From NCBI GenBank assembly GCA_039683095.1, contig JBDKSB010000012.1:28293-92292 (forward strand): 64,000 bases of DNA, written 5' to 3'. The notes beneath the pieces were generated by a model. It did not search any database. It was not told the DNA's origin and was given only the letters and a program-made list of their open reading frames with translations. Positions 51,542 to 60,094 of the stretch are shown piece after piece. Source of the stretch: Acidobacteriota bacterium. Its GTDB lineage: Bacteria; Acidobacteriota; Aminicenantia; Aminicenantales; Saccharicenantaceae. A program made the translations under genes and the position numbers. Position 1 is the first letter of the stretch; every line of letters starts with the position of its first letter.

Positions 51542-51835
51542 TCAATCGGACGTGAAGGCGATCCGGAAATCCGTGTACTCGCCCGTGGCCTGCTCGCGGC
51601 GGACGTCGAAGCTCTCGATGCTGGCCAGGCGCGGGCCCTCGCGAAGCCGCTCGAGGAAGCTCTCGATCTGGGAGGCCGGGCCCTCGGCCAGGACCTCGAC
51701 CCGTCCGTCGGACAGGTTCCGGACCCAGCCGGTGACGCCGAGGCGCGAGGCATATTTTTCGGCGAAGTAGCGGAAAGCGACGCCCTGGACGCGCCCCCCG
51801 GCGAAGACGCGGAACCTGACGAGCTCGCTCCCCAT
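51542..51835 (-). CDS. acyP: Acylphosphatase
   Basis: Acylphosphatase hydrolyses acyl phosphates such as acetyl phosphate and 1,3-bisphosphoglycerate. The protein has 97 residues, near the usual 90-100. The phosphate-binding loop is GRVQGVAFRYF with the catalytic Arg, and the second active-site residue is the Asn of VTGWVRNLSDGRVEV. It is a single gene between convergent neighbours. The assignment is secure. Confidence 0.96.
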   Translation of the reverse strand: MGSELVRFRVFAGGRVQGVAFRYFAEKYASRLGVTGWVRNLSDGRVEVLAEGPASQIESFLERLREGPRLASIESFDVRREQATGEYTDFRIAFTSD

Positions 51836-51925
51836 GATCTCCTAACCTGTGAATACTCCAGGGCCCGAAACAAAGTCAAGAAGCGCGCCGGCATCCGTGG
51901 TAGAATCGGGGGCGCGGACGGGACC

Positions 51926-52732
51926 ATGACCAAGAGCCTGATCACCATCGCCGGCTGGGACCCGACAGGGGGCGCGGGCGCCCTTCTCGACCTCCGCGTC
52001 TTCGAGCGGCTCGGGAGACGGGGCTACGGCGTCCTGACGGCCGTGACCGCCCAGAGCCCGGCGGCGGTGGCCCGCGTCGTCCCCGTCCCGGCCCGGGCCG
52101 TGACCGACCAGTTCGAGCGGCTGGCGGAAGGGCTCGAGATCGGGGGGATCAAGGCCGGCATGCTGGCCACCTCGGCCAACCTCGGCGCCGCGGCCCGGAT
52201 CCTCGGCCGGATGGAAGGCCGGCCGCGCGTCATCGACCCGGTCCTCCGGTCCAGTTCGGGCCTGCCCCTCCTCGAAAAGAAGGCCTGGCCCCGCCTCCTC
52301 GAAGCCTGCGCCGGCCGGGCCGAGCTCATCACCCCGAACCTGGCCGAAGCGGCGGTCCTCGCCGGGCGCCCGGTCCGGGACCTGGCCGGGATGAAGGAGG
52401 CCGCCGAAAGGATCCACGCCCGATCGGGCCTCGCCTGCCTGGTCAAGGGCGGGCATCTCGAGGGCCGGGCCGCCGACGTCCTTTTCGACGGCCGGGATTT
52501 CGCCGAGTTCCCGCATCCCCGCGAGGCCCGGGACGTCCACGGCACGGGCTGCTTCCTGTCGTCGGCCATCCTCTGCTACCTGGCCGAAGGCCGGCCCCTC
52601 AAGGAAGCGTGCGGGCTGGGCATCTTCCGGACGGTCCAGGCCATCCGCTGGGCCGTGCCGGCGGGCGGGGGGCGGTGGGTCTTCGACCTCGCCCGGGGGA
52701 GGGGCCGGCTGCCGCTCGGCTCGCCCTCATGA
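51926..52732 (+). CDS. thiD: Hydroxymethylpyrimidine (phosphate) kinase
   Basis: This 268-residue ribokinase-fold enzyme phosphorylates the thiamine pyrimidine precursor. Typical segments are LITIAGWDPTGGAGALLDL, TAVTAQSP, IKAGMLA, VIDPVLRSSSG, LITPNLAEAAVL and the anion-hole/catalytic DVHGTGCFLSSAI with the base Asp. No other thi genes are near, so it probably acts in salvage or as part of a scattered pathway. TAGAAT at 51901-51906 could be the -10 box. The call is good, although pyridoxal-kinase-like activity is possible in the family. Confidence 0.92.
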   Translation: MTKSLITIAGWDPTGGAGALLDLRVFERLGRRGYGVLTAVTAQSPAAVARVVPVPARAVTDQFERLAEGLEIGGIKAGMLATSANLGAAARILGRMEGRPRVIDPVLRSSSGLPLLEKKAWPRLLEACAGRAELITPNLAEAAVLAGRPVRDLAGMKEAAERIHARSGLACLVKGGHLEGRAADVLFDGRDFAEFPHPREARDVHGTGCFLSSAILCYLAEGRPLKEACGLGIFRTVQAIRWAVPAGGGRWVFDLARGRGRLPLGSPS

Positions 52733-52751
52733 CCGGCGGGCGCCCCGGGGT

Positions 52752-53729
52752 TCAGGGGCGGAGGCCGGTGATCGCGCTGAAGCGCTCAGGGCCGATGTTG
52801 CCGCCGCTGACGAACGCGACGATCTTCCGGCCGGACCGTGAGGCCGGGGCATGGAACAGGGCGGCGAAAGGCAGGGCCCCGGCTCCTTCGATCATCCGGC
52901 CGTGGACTTCGCGGGCGAAGGCCAGGGCCCGGACGATCGCGGCCTCGGGCACGGCCTCGATGGCGTCGACGAGATCGCGGCAGAGCGGGAAGGTGATCGC
53001 GCCCGGCTCGATGCCACCGGCCACGGCGTCGGCGATCGTCGGCCGCTCATCGATCTCGACGAGGCGGCCCGCCTTCAGGGACGCGGCCATGAAAGCCGAT
53101 GTCTCGGGCTCCACGCCGACGACCCGAAGTCCCGGCCGGACGGCCTTGAGATAGGCCGCCATCCCGGCAATGAGGCCGCCGCCGCCGACCGGGACGAGGA
53201 CCTCGTCGATGCCGGGGAGCTGGACGTCGAGCTCGAGCCCGGCCGTGCCCGCGCCGAAGATGATGTCCCAGTCGTTGTAGGGCGAGACGAAGACCCGGCC
53301 GGTCCTGGCGGCGGTCTCGCGGGCCAGGGCCTCGGCCCGGTCGCAGCTGGCGCCCCGGACCTCGACGTCGACGCCGAGGGCCTCGATCCTCTTCTTCTTG
53401 GCCTCGGCGACCGTCTCGGGCAGGAAGAGCTTGAGCCCGATCCCCTCGAGCCGGGCCGCCTGGCTGATGGCCAGGCCGTGGTTGCCCGTCGAGGCCGAGA
53501 CGACGCCCCTGGCCCGGTCCGCGGGCGACAGGGACCTGAGCTTGTTGAGCGCTCCCCGCAGCTTGAAGGATCCGGTCGCCTGGTCGCACTCCCATTTCAC
53601 GAAAACCTCGGCCCCGAGTTCCCGGCTCAGCGGCCCCGATCGCTCGACCGGGGTCTTCCGGATATCGTTCCTGATCCGCTCGTACGCTTCGCGGATCCTC
53701 GCGGCCATGTCGATCGCCGTCTCGGCCAT
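52752..53729 (-). CDS. Threonine/serine dehydratase (IlvA-like, without ACT domain)
   Basis: The ATG at 53729 (MAETAIDMAARI) is preceded by GGGAGATAG and gives 325 residues; a far longer frame upstream is a shadow of the DUF72 gene. The PLP lysine is in GSFKLRGALNKL, the substrate loop is SASTGNHGLAIS, and the phosphate-binding loop is VPVGGGGLIAGMA. It is the short catabolic type lacking the regulatory ACT domain. It deaminates threonine or serine to 2-oxobutanoate or pyruvate; serine racemase is an alternative in this family. It fits an amino-acid-using cell. Confidence 0.92.
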   Translation of the reverse strand: MAETAIDMAARIREAYERIRNDIRKTPVERSGPLSRELGAEVFVKWECDQATGSFKLRGALNKLRSLSPADRARGVVSASTGNHGLAISQAARLEGIGLKLFLPETVAEAKKKRIEALGVDVEVRGASCDRAEALARETAARTGRVFVSPYNDWDIIFGAGTAGLELDVQLPGIDEVLVPVGGGGLIAGMAAYLKAVRPGLRVVGVEPETSAFMAASLKAGRLVEIDERPTIADAVAGGIEPGAITFPLCRDLVDAIEAVPEAAIVRALAFAREVHGRMIEGAGALPFAALFHAPASRSGRKIVAFVSGGNIGPERFSAITGLRP

Positions 53730-53878
53730 GCTTCTATCTCCCGGGGCCACCATAGCACACATGATCCCGCGGGAAAACCGCGACGTTCCTGAATTTCGTT
53801 TTCTTCGCCCGGACCGGCGGCCGGGCGGCTCGGAACGCGCGCCGCGCAGGGGAAAACAGCGCGATGGCCAGTTGTTTG

Positions 53879-53907
53879 TTGTGAATTCGGCGGGGCGAAG
53901 GTAGAAT
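53879..53907 (+). promoter_or_regulatory. Promoter of the DUF72-lysA pair, predicted leaderless
   Basis: TTGTGA (53879-53884) and TAGAAT (53902-53907) are 17 bases apart, and only eight bases separate the -10 box from the ATG at 53916. No ribosome site is visible before that ATG. Confidence 0.5.
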
Positions 53908-53915
53908 AGTTTGTT

Positions 53916-54848
53916 ATGGCCAAGTATTGCGTCGGCACCGCCGGTTGGAGCTACGAGGACTGGGAGGGCATTGTCTATCCGTCGCCCAGGCCCCGCGGCT
54001 TCCACCCCCTGGAGTACCTGCCCCGGTTCATCGACATCGTCGAGGTCAACAGCACCTTCTACCGTCCGGCGCCGCCGGCCATGGTCCAATCCTGGCTGAG
54101 GAGGATCGAGGCCCGGCCGGATTTCCTGCTCTCGCTGAAGCTCTACCAGGCCTTCACCCACGCCCGCGAGGGCTTCACCGCGAAGGACGTCGACGACGTC
54201 CGCCGGGCGACCGACCTGGTCCGGCTGCGGGGCCGCCTGGCCGCGCTCCTGGTCCAGTTCCCCTGGTCCTTCCGGAACTCGCCCGCGAACCTCGAATACC
54301 TGCGGCGCCTCCTGGACCTCTTCGCCGGCTATCCCCTGGCCGTCGAGGTCCGCCATGCCGGCTGGGACGCGCCGGCCTTCTACGATCTGCTGCGCGAGCG
54401 CGGGTCCGCTTTCTGCAATATCGACCAGCCGCTGTTCGACGACTCGATCGCGCCCTCGGCGGTCAGCACCACGCCCGACTTCGCCTACGTCAGGCTCCAC
54501 GGCCGCAACGCCGGGAACTGGTTCCGGGAGGGAGCGGGCCGCGACGACCGCTACGACTACCTCTATGCCCGGGACGAGCTCGACGGCTGGATCACGCGCA
54601 TCAAGGAGCTTGGCGCGAAGAGCGGCAAGGTCTATGTCATCACCAACAACCATTACCGGGGACAGGCCATGGCCAACGCCCTGCAGATCCGGAACATGAT
54701 CACGGGCCAGAAGGTGGACGTCCCCGAGCCGATGCTCGAGAAATACCCTGTCCTCCGGCAGATCGTCCGGGCCATCCAGGCGGGGCAGAGGGACCTCTTC
54801 GACAAGGACGGCGGCCCGGGGACCGACGACAAAGGAGAAACGACATGA
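53916..54848 (+). CDS. DUF72-family protein
   Basis: The 310-residue protein has a TIM-barrel of the DUF72 (YecE) family. Recognisable are VGTAGWSYEDWEGIVYP, FIDIVEVNSTFYR, LALLVQFPWSF-like LAALLVQFPWSFRNS, AVEVRHAGW, AFCNIDQP, YVRLHGRN and YVITNNHYRGQAMANAL. Known as widespread and uncharacterised, DUF72 is proposed to handle nucleic acid or nucleotide substrates by structure only. Its stop overlaps the lysA-like start (ATGA), so translation is coupled. The pairing with a decarboxylase is unusual enough to note. Confidence 0.9.
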   Translation: MAKYCVGTAGWSYEDWEGIVYPSPRPRGFHPLEYLPRFIDIVEVNSTFYRPAPPAMVQSWLRRIEARPDFLLSLKLYQAFTHAREGFTAKDVDDVRRATDLVRLRGRLAALLVQFPWSFRNSPANLEYLRRLLDLFAGYPLAVEVRHAGWDAPAFYDLLRERGSAFCNIDQPLFDDSIAPSAVSTTPDFAYVRLHGRNAGNWFREGAGRDDRYDYLYARDELDGWITRIKELGAKSGKVYVITNNHYRGQAMANALQIRNMITGQKVDVPEPMLEKYPVLRQIVRAIQAGQRDLFDKDGGPGTDDKGETT

Positions 54849-56086
54849 ACTGGTGGGAAACCGATTTCGCCTCCGTGTGCGGCAACCGGCTGCAGATCGC
54901 CGGCCGCGACGCGGCCGCCCTGGCCGGGCGCTACGGCACGCCGCTCTATATCTACGGGAAGGACCGCATCCTCGAGCGCTACGGCCGCCTCGACGACGCC
55001 TTCGCCCGCCACTCGCCGCTCCCGGCCCGCATCTGCTACGCCATGAAGGCCAACCCCCACCGGGGCATCCTCCGGCTCCTCCTGAAGCGGGGGGCCTGGA
55101 TCGACGCCGTCTCGCCGTGCGAGGTGGAGACGGCCCTCAAGGTCGGCTTCCCGGCGGAGCGGATCCTCTTCACAGGGACGAGCGTCAGCCGGAGCGACCT
55201 CCGGTTCGTCTTCGGCGTCGAGGGGCTGACGATCAACATCGACGCCGCGGAGCAGCTCGAGGTCATGAGCGAGATTAAGCGCGAGTTCCCGGACCGGACG
55301 ATCCGGGTCTCGGTCCGCTGGAACCCGGGCCTCGGCCGCGGCTTCGACGCCAAGGCCATCACGGCGGGCAAGCGGTCGTCAAACGGCACCCCCATCAAGT
55401 TCGGCGTCGAGGCCAGGAAGGTCCTCGACGTCTTCCGGCGGGCCCGGCGGCTGGGCTTCCAGCCCGTCGGCCTCCACCAGCACCTCGGCTCAGGCTGGGT
55501 CCGCGAGGATTTCGGCATGGTCAAGGCGGCGGTCGACCGCATGGTCCGCAAGTTCCGGGAGATCGAGCGGGCCGGGTTCCCGCTCGAGTTCATCGACTTC
55601 GGCGGCGGCTTCGGGCCGCGCTACCTCAAGAGCCGCGGCCTCTTCCCCGTCGAGGACTACATCGCCTATATCTGCGGCGCCGTGGCCAAGGCCGGCCTCG
55701 GGGCGAAGGCCCTGGCCATCGAACCGGGCAAATACATGGTCGGCGACGCGGGCGTCCTCCTGCTCGGCGTCGAGTACGTCAAGGAGAGCTACGGCAACAT
55801 CTTCGCCTGCGTCGACGGCGGAACGTTCAACACCGTGCCCCGGCCGGCGATCTACCTCACGGCCCACCACGAGATCGTCAACGCCTGCCGCGTCGACGGC
55901 CAGCACAAGGCCCGGATCACCGTGGCCGGGAACCTCTGCGAGACCGGCGATGTCTTCGGCCGCGAGCGTCTCATGCCCCTGCCCGAGTCCGGCGACATCC
56001 TGGCCGTCCTCTGCGCCGGCGCCTACTGCCGGAGCATGGCCTCCCGCTTCAACCTGAGGGAGATCCCCCGCGAGGTCCTGATCTGA
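54845..56086 (+). CDS. lysA: Diaminopimelate decarboxylase-like PLP enzyme
   Basis: The 413-residue protein belongs to fold type III PLP decarboxylases. PLP Lys is in CYAMKANPH, the phosphate/glycine loop is IDFGGGFGPRYL, and the substrate region includes EPGKYMVGDAG and CETGDVFGRER with the conserved Cys and Glu, followed by AGAYCRSMASRFN. This set fits meso-diaminopimelate decarboxylase, the last step of lysine synthesis; related decarboxylases of ornithine/arginine or carboxynorspermidine are less likely. The four-base overlap with the DUF72 gene makes them an operon. No other dap genes are near. Confidence 0.87.
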   Translation: MNWWETDFASVCGNRLQIAGRDAAALAGRYGTPLYIYGKDRILERYGRLDDAFARHSPLPARICYAMKANPHRGILRLLLKRGAWIDAVSPCEVETALKVGFPAERILFTGTSVSRSDLRFVFGVEGLTINIDAAEQLEVMSEIKREFPDRTIRVSVRWNPGLGRGFDAKAITAGKRSSNGTPIKFGVEARKVLDVFRRARRLGFQPVGLHQHLGSGWVREDFGMVKAAVDRMVRKFREIERAGFPLEFIDFGGGFGPRYLKSRGLFPVEDYIAYICGAVAKAGLGAKALAIEPGKYMVGDAGVLLLGVEYVKESYGNIFACVDGGTFNTVPRPAIYLTAHHEIVNACRVDGQHKARITVAGNLCETGDVFGRERLMPLPESGDILAVLCAGAYCRSMASRFNLREIPREVLI

Positions 56087-56125
56087 GGGCCGCCGCGGCC
56101 GGCCGGCCCGGGCGCGGGGACGGGC

Positions 56126-56593
56126 TCACTTCCGCAGGAAGGCGATGATCTCGTCGAAGTCCGGCAGCTGGGGGATGTCGTATTCCCTGATGAGAGCCAG
56201 GCGGCCGGACTCGTCGACCACGAGGTTGGCCCGGCCGGAAAAGCCGTCCTCCTCGCGGAACAGGCCCAGGGCGTGGGCCACCGCGCCGTGCGGCCAGAAA
56301 TCGCAGAGCAGCCGCGTTTCCCTGATCCCCAGCTCCTTGGCCCAGGCATGCTTGCAGGGGAAGCTGTCGACGCTGATGCCGACCGCGACCGTCCGCAGAG
56401 AATCGAAGACGGCCTTGCGCGCCTCGAGGGCCTTCATCTGCTCGGCGCAGACCGGCGTCCAGGCCATCGGGTGGAACGACAGCAGGACGCGCCGGCCGCC
56501 GAACTCGGACAGCTTGAAGTCGCGGTTATGGTGGTCCTTGAGCGTGAAGTCCGGGGCGATATCCCCTTCCCAGATAGTCCTCGTGTTGCCCAT
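56126..56593 (-). CDS. Peroxiredoxin (AhpC/TSA family)
   Basis: The ATG at 56593 follows GGGGAGG and gives 155 residues. The peroxidatic cysteine is in PMAWTPVCAEQ (the PxxxTxxC motif, with Pro-Met-Ala-Trp in place of the common aliphatic lead). Further cysteines are in SFPCKHAW and RLLCDFWPHG, either of which may be the resolving cysteine. It reduces peroxides with a thiol donor. FHPMAWTPVC is typical of a group found in anaerobes. It stands alone between convergent and divergent genes. Confidence 0.92.
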   Translation of the reverse strand: MGNTRTIWEGDIAPDFTLKDHHNRDFKLSEFGGRRVLLSFHPMAWTPVCAEQMKALEARKAVFDSLRTVAVGISVDSFPCKHAWAKELGIRETRLLCDFWPHGAVAHALGLFREEDGFSGRANLVVDESGRLALIREYDIPQLPDFDEIIAFLRK

Positions 56594-56689
56594 CGAGATG
56601 CCTCCCCTCCGTTGACGCCGGCCGGGCCGGATCGTCCCGCTCATTATGGCACAGCCCCGGCGGGTAGACAAGACGGGGGCGCCGGCGCA

Positions 56690-56718
56690 TTGACCGGCCT
56701 TCGGACCCCGCCTATAAT
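56690..56718 (+). promoter_or_regulatory. Promoter of the UroD-family gene, predicted leaderless
   Basis: TTGACC (56690-56695), exactly 17 bases, then a perfect TATAAT (56713-56718). Six bases later comes the ATG at 56725, so transcription should begin on the start codon. There is no ribosome-binding site. Confidence 0.75.
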
Positions 56719-56724
56719 CCGGCC

Positions 56725-57840
56725 ATGACCTCCAGGGAACGGATGCTGCGGGCCCTGGCCCGGGAAAAGCCCGACCGGCTGCCGGCCACCGTTCACCAGT
56801 GGCAGAAATGCCATCTCGATGCGTTCATGGGCGGCGCGAGCGAACTCGAGGCCTTCGCCGCGGCCGGCCTCGACGCGGCCGTCCAGTTCTCCCAGGATCT
56901 TGGCAACTACTGGCTCAGGGACGCGGACTTCGGACGATTCTCGTCGCCGGAGTGGCGCGACGAAGCGACGGTGCTGGGCGCCGGCTCCGACCGCCGGGTC
57001 GTCCGGCATACGATCACGACGCCGGGCGGGGTCCTGACCTACGCGGCCGAGGGAAACCGGATGACGACCTGGGTGACCGAGTTCCTCATCAAGCGCGACG
57101 ACGACATCCGGCTCATCGAGAAATACATGCCGGTCGGCGCGCTCGACGTCGCCGCCACGGAGCGGGCCTACGACGCGGTCGGCGATCGTGGCATCCTGCG
57201 CGGCTTCGTCTGGGGCGACCAGGCCGGCTGCTGGCAGCATGCGGCGCTCCTCCTCGACGTCCAGGACCTCATCCTGCGGACCTTCGACAAGCCGGACTGG
57301 GTCCACGAGCTGCTCCGGATCCTTCTCGAGAAGAAGCTGCGGTTCATCGAGACGATGCGAGGGGCCCGCTTCGACATCGTCGAGACCGGCGGCGGGGCGG
57401 CCTCGTCGACCCTCATCTCGCCGGCCATCCACAAGGAATTCTGTTTGCCCTACGACCGCCGGATGCACGACGCCCTCCACACGCTCGGCTTCAAGGCCGT
57501 TTACCACACTTGCGGCGGGACCAGGGGCATCGAGGAGCTCATCGTCGCCAACGGCTGCGACGCTTCGGAGACCCTGGCCCCGGTCTCGATCGGCGGCAAC
57601 CAGGAGCCCTGGGAATACAAGGCCAAGATCGCCGGCCGCCTGGCCCTCATCGGCGGCCTCGACCAGTTCAACGTCCTGACCGCCGGGCCGGCCGCGAGGA
57701 TCCGGGAGAAGGTCCGCGAGCTGTTCGAGAAGGTCGGCGGCGACGGCGGCTACATCCTGTCGTGCTGCGACCACTTCTTCGACACGCCGCCGGAGAACCT
57801 CCGGGCCTACGCCGAGGCGGCCCGGGACTGCGTCTACTAG
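56725..57840 (+). CDS. Uroporphyrinogen decarboxylase-family protein (methyltransferase-like)
   Basis: The 371-residue protein has the UroD/MtaA fold: SRERMLRALAREKPDRLP at the N-terminus (LRALAREKPDRLP is the signature), VWGDQAGCWQHAAL, and the late zinc-ligand pattern YHTCGGTRGIEEL followed by LSCCDHFFDTP. The His-x-Cys and Cys pattern is that of corrinoid methyltransferases and not of haem-synthesis UroD. It may move methyl groups to or from a corrinoid protein or coenzyme, but no corrinoid protein is next to it. The reaction is unknown. The leaderless promoter is among the clearest in the window. Confidence 0.88.
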   Translation: MTSRERMLRALAREKPDRLPATVHQWQKCHLDAFMGGASELEAFAAAGLDAAVQFSQDLGNYWLRDADFGRFSSPEWRDEATVLGAGSDRRVVRHTITTPGGVLTYAAEGNRMTTWVTEFLIKRDDDIRLIEKYMPVGALDVAATERAYDAVGDRGILRGFVWGDQAGCWQHAALLLDVQDLILRTFDKPDWVHELLRILLEKKLRFIETMRGARFDIVETGGGAASSTLISPAIHKEFCLPYDRRMHDALHTLGFKAVYHTCGGTRGIEELIVANGCDASETLAPVSIGGNQEPWEYKAKIAGRLALIGGLDQFNVLTAGPAARIREKVRELFEKVGGDGGYILSCCDHFFDTPPENLRAYAEAARDCVY

Positions 57841-57910
57841 CGCTCCGCCGGGGCTCTCGATTCCCTGATGCGGTCAAGCCCGGTCCGTCCCGAAGGACTT
57901 GATCCTGCGG

Positions 57911-58261
57911 TCATTCCGGCTTCAGGAAGTCCCCGTCGACGATCAAGAGCGTCGCCCCCACCTCCGTCCGCGAGCGGTGCGAACTGGCCCCGTCCGAGAC
58001 GACGTAGGTCATGCCCCTGGTCATGACCGTCCGGTCGCCGTTCTCCTGCTCGTTGACGAATTCGCCGTCGAGGCAATGCACGATGTGCCCTTTCCGGCAC
58101 CAGTGGTCGGCCAGGTAGCCCGGCGAATACTCGACGATGCGGATCCGCAGCTCGCCGATCTGGACCGTCCGCCAGAAGGACGTGCCCGTCTCGCCCGCGT
58201 ATTCCGTCCGCGGAACCGCGTTCCAATCGATGGCCCGGTAGGGTATGGTCTTCTCGCTCAT
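57911..58261 (-). CDS. Small cupin-like protein with DHCW motif
   Basis: The ATG at 58261 is preceded by GGAGGGAAACGAG and overlaps the stop of the preceding gene (ATGA); it gives 116 residues. A cupin-type barrel is suggested by VEYSPGYLADHWCRKGHIVHCLDGEF, whose DHWCRKGHIVHCLDGEF core carries several His/Cys, and by the second motif TRGMTYVVSDGASSHRS. These DHCW-type cupins are annotated without known activity. It is the last gene of the ECF sigma factor cassette. Confidence 0.82.
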   Translation of the reverse strand: MSEKTIPYRAIDWNAVPRTEYAGETGTSFWRTVQIGELRIRIVEYSPGYLADHWCRKGHIVHCLDGEFVNEQENGDRTVMTRGMTYVVSDGASSHRSRTEVGATLLIVDGDFLKPE

Positions 58262-59640
58262 CTCGTTTCCCTCCACGGCACGTCGTCGTCCTTCTCCATG
58301 ACCAGCTGCGTGATCATGTACGTCGAGCGGCCGCCGTCGTCTTTCTGGTTCGAGCCCAGGCTATAGACGATAAATCCCTCCCCGTCCCGGCGATAAACGA
58401 ATGGCTGGCCGGTGAACGGATCGACGGGGACCTCTTTCAGGATGCCCGGGACAAGGGCCCCAAGGCTCCCGGGATAGCTGCCGACCCGGCTCCTGTAAAG
58501 GCGGCAGGCCAGGCCTGTCCGGGCGGCCAGCAGCGTTGCCTCGGTCAGCGCCTCCTTCATGAAGACCACTTCGAAATTGTCGATCAGCAGCTTGGACCAG
58601 TACGCGTACCAGGGACGCCGGTCGAGCTCGAGCTGGCGGGCCCGCAAGGGTTCGCGGCTCCGATAGTAGGGCGCTTTCGCTTGCGTCTCGAGAAAGCCGT
58701 ATTCCGGCAGATTATAGCGGATATCCCTCATTATGAGAGGCCGGATGACCCAAAGGCCGAGGTTCCTCAGCCAGCTCCGTCCTTCATACACGGAGCCAAG
58801 ATCGTTCAGACCGCCCCGGAGAGCGTACTGCCCCATTTCCACGGACATGACTCGTTCGCCGCGGAAGGCCCAGGCCAGCCGTTCACGCCAGGGGCCTGGA
58901 TCCAGGGCGTTCATCAGGCGATCGAGGTCCGCCTCCCCGATGGCCCGGCCGCGGGCCGCCTCGCCGGCGAACCAGGCGAGCAGACGGGTCTCGGCCAACG
59001 GGACGAGGAAGGCGATCAGGGTCCCTTCCCGGGCCATGAGAGGCGCGAACTTCAGCCCCGTGACGAGCCTGTCGACCGCGCCGCCCATGTCCCCGTCTTC
59101 GGCGCTCAAGATGGCCGCGAAGCAGAGGAGCTTGGCCGTCTGCATCGACTGGATCGCGGACGGTGTCAGACTTTCGAGGAGGGGCCCCGCGGGATCCCGG
59201 TAGAGGAAACACGGTTTGTCCCCCATCTGGGTCAGTAGCTCGAAGGCCTTCCGGTTCTCGAGGATCACGTCCCTGAGCGCGGCCTTGTCGGCCTGGGCCA
59301 GCGGCCGGCCCGAGGTGAAATCGGTCCAGGCCCGGCCGATGAGCTTCCCCACAGCCACCTTATCCCGGCGGGATCGAGAAGCCTGGTTTCCGGCCGCCCT
59401 TCCGGGGATCGTCACGATGTTCTCGAAGGCTTTCCAAAGTCGCGCCGCGTTGTCTTCGTCGGGGCAGGCGGTTGCCAGTTCTTTGGCCGTCAGAGGCACC
59501 CCTTCGGCTTTGAGCCGGGCCAGGGCCCGGGACAGCGCCCGGCCTTCCGTATAGTTCAGGATCGCCCGGAAGACAACGACCGCCGCGACGACGATCAGGA
59601 GAACCAGTCCGATCCTACTCAAGATCTTCAGCAGCTTCAT
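58258..59640 (-). CDS. Membrane-anchored protein with pseudopilin-like C-terminal segment
   Basis: The 460-residue protein starts with a membrane helix (residues about 8-27, RIGLVLLIVVAAVVVFRAIL) and is otherwise helical and outside the cytoplasm. Near the C-terminus is YRSRVGSYPGSLGALVPG, then PVDPFTGQPFVYRR and FIVYSLGSN followed by DDGG; this arrangement is that of type II pseudopilin C-terminal domains (Gly-x-Tyr-Pro, Pro-x-Asp-Pro, Tyr-Ser-x-Gly). There is no pilin-type leader. Its start overlaps the putative anti-sigma gene by 26 bases. Function unknown; it may be a sensor or a regulated envelope protein. Confidence 0.78.
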   Translation of the reverse strand: MKLLKILSRIGLVLLIVVAAVVVFRAILNYTEGRALSRALARLKAEGVPLTAKELATACPDEDNAARLWKAFENIVTIPGRAAGNQASRSRRDKVAVGKLIGRAWTDFTSGRPLAQADKAALRDVILENRKAFELLTQMGDKPCFLYRDPAGPLLESLTPSAIQSMQTAKLLCFAAILSAEDGDMGGAVDRLVTGLKFAPLMAREGTLIAFLVPLAETRLLAWFAGEAARGRAIGEADLDRLMNALDPGPWRERLAWAFRGERVMSVEMGQYALRGGLNDLGSVYEGRSWLRNLGLWVIRPLIMRDIRYNLPEYGFLETQAKAPYYRSREPLRARQLELDRRPWYAYWSKLLIDNFEVVFMKEALTEATLLAARTGLACRLYRSRVGSYPGSLGALVPGILKEVPVDPFTGQPFVYRRDGEGFIVYSLGSNQKDDGGRSTYMITQLVMEKDDDVPWRETR

Positions 59641-60094
59641 CGGTGAGCCATCCCTTCAGCCCTCTGCGGGCCTCGATGACCTGACGTTCCTGTTCCCTTC
59701 GTGACGCGGCCGCGGCCAGGTTCCCGAGCCGAACCGCCCGGGCAGCTTCCGCCGCCCCCTCGCTTCCCCCAACGGCCTCGGCCACGACGCCGGCCTCACC
59801 GTCCGCCGTCATGGGGGCCGTCCGGCCGTCGAGCAAGGCGGCCAGGCGGGCCGCTTCATGCCGGCGGGCCGGCGGATCGGCCAGGAGGACGGCCGCGATC
59901 AGGATCGAGCAGCCGGCCGCGACCAACCGCATCCACGGAGCCAGGGCCGTCCTCCGCCGGGCTTCGGCGGCGCGCTTTAGGACCCGCTGGCGCAGCCCCG
60001 GCGGCACGGGGCCTGTCGCGAGGCGCCGCAGTTCCCGCTCGATTTCCGGCGAGCCCGAGCCCGGCCCGGCCGTCCTTATCCTTCCATCCTTCAC
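59615..60094 (-). CDS. Putative anti-sigma factor, single-pass membrane protein
   Basis: The GTG at 60094 overlaps the sigma-factor stop (GTGA) and gives 159 residues. The N-terminal 50 residues, including IERELRRLATGPVPPGLRQRVL, could form a short sigma-binding region; one membrane helix spans about 54-72 (MRLVAAGCSILIAAVLLA), with about 85 residues outside. It lacks the zinc-binding HxxxCxxC found in many anti-sigma factors. The call rests on context and topology. Its other end overlaps the following gene by 26 bases, so all four genes are tightly packed. Confidence 0.68.
   Translation of the reverse strand: MKDGRIRTAGPGSGSPEIERELRRLATGPVPPGLRQRVLKRAAEARRRTALAPWMRLVAAGCSILIAAVLLADPPARRHEAARLAALLDGRTAPMTADGEAGVVAEAVGGSEGAAEAARAVRLGNLAAAASRREQERQVIEARRGLKGWLTDEAAEDLE

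Noticed and set aside
52752..54653. Apparent 633-residue fusion upstream of the threonine dehydratase
   Set aside because: The upper part is a shadow of the DUF72 gene on the other strand; the ATG at 53729 with a ribosome site begins the conserved dehydratase.
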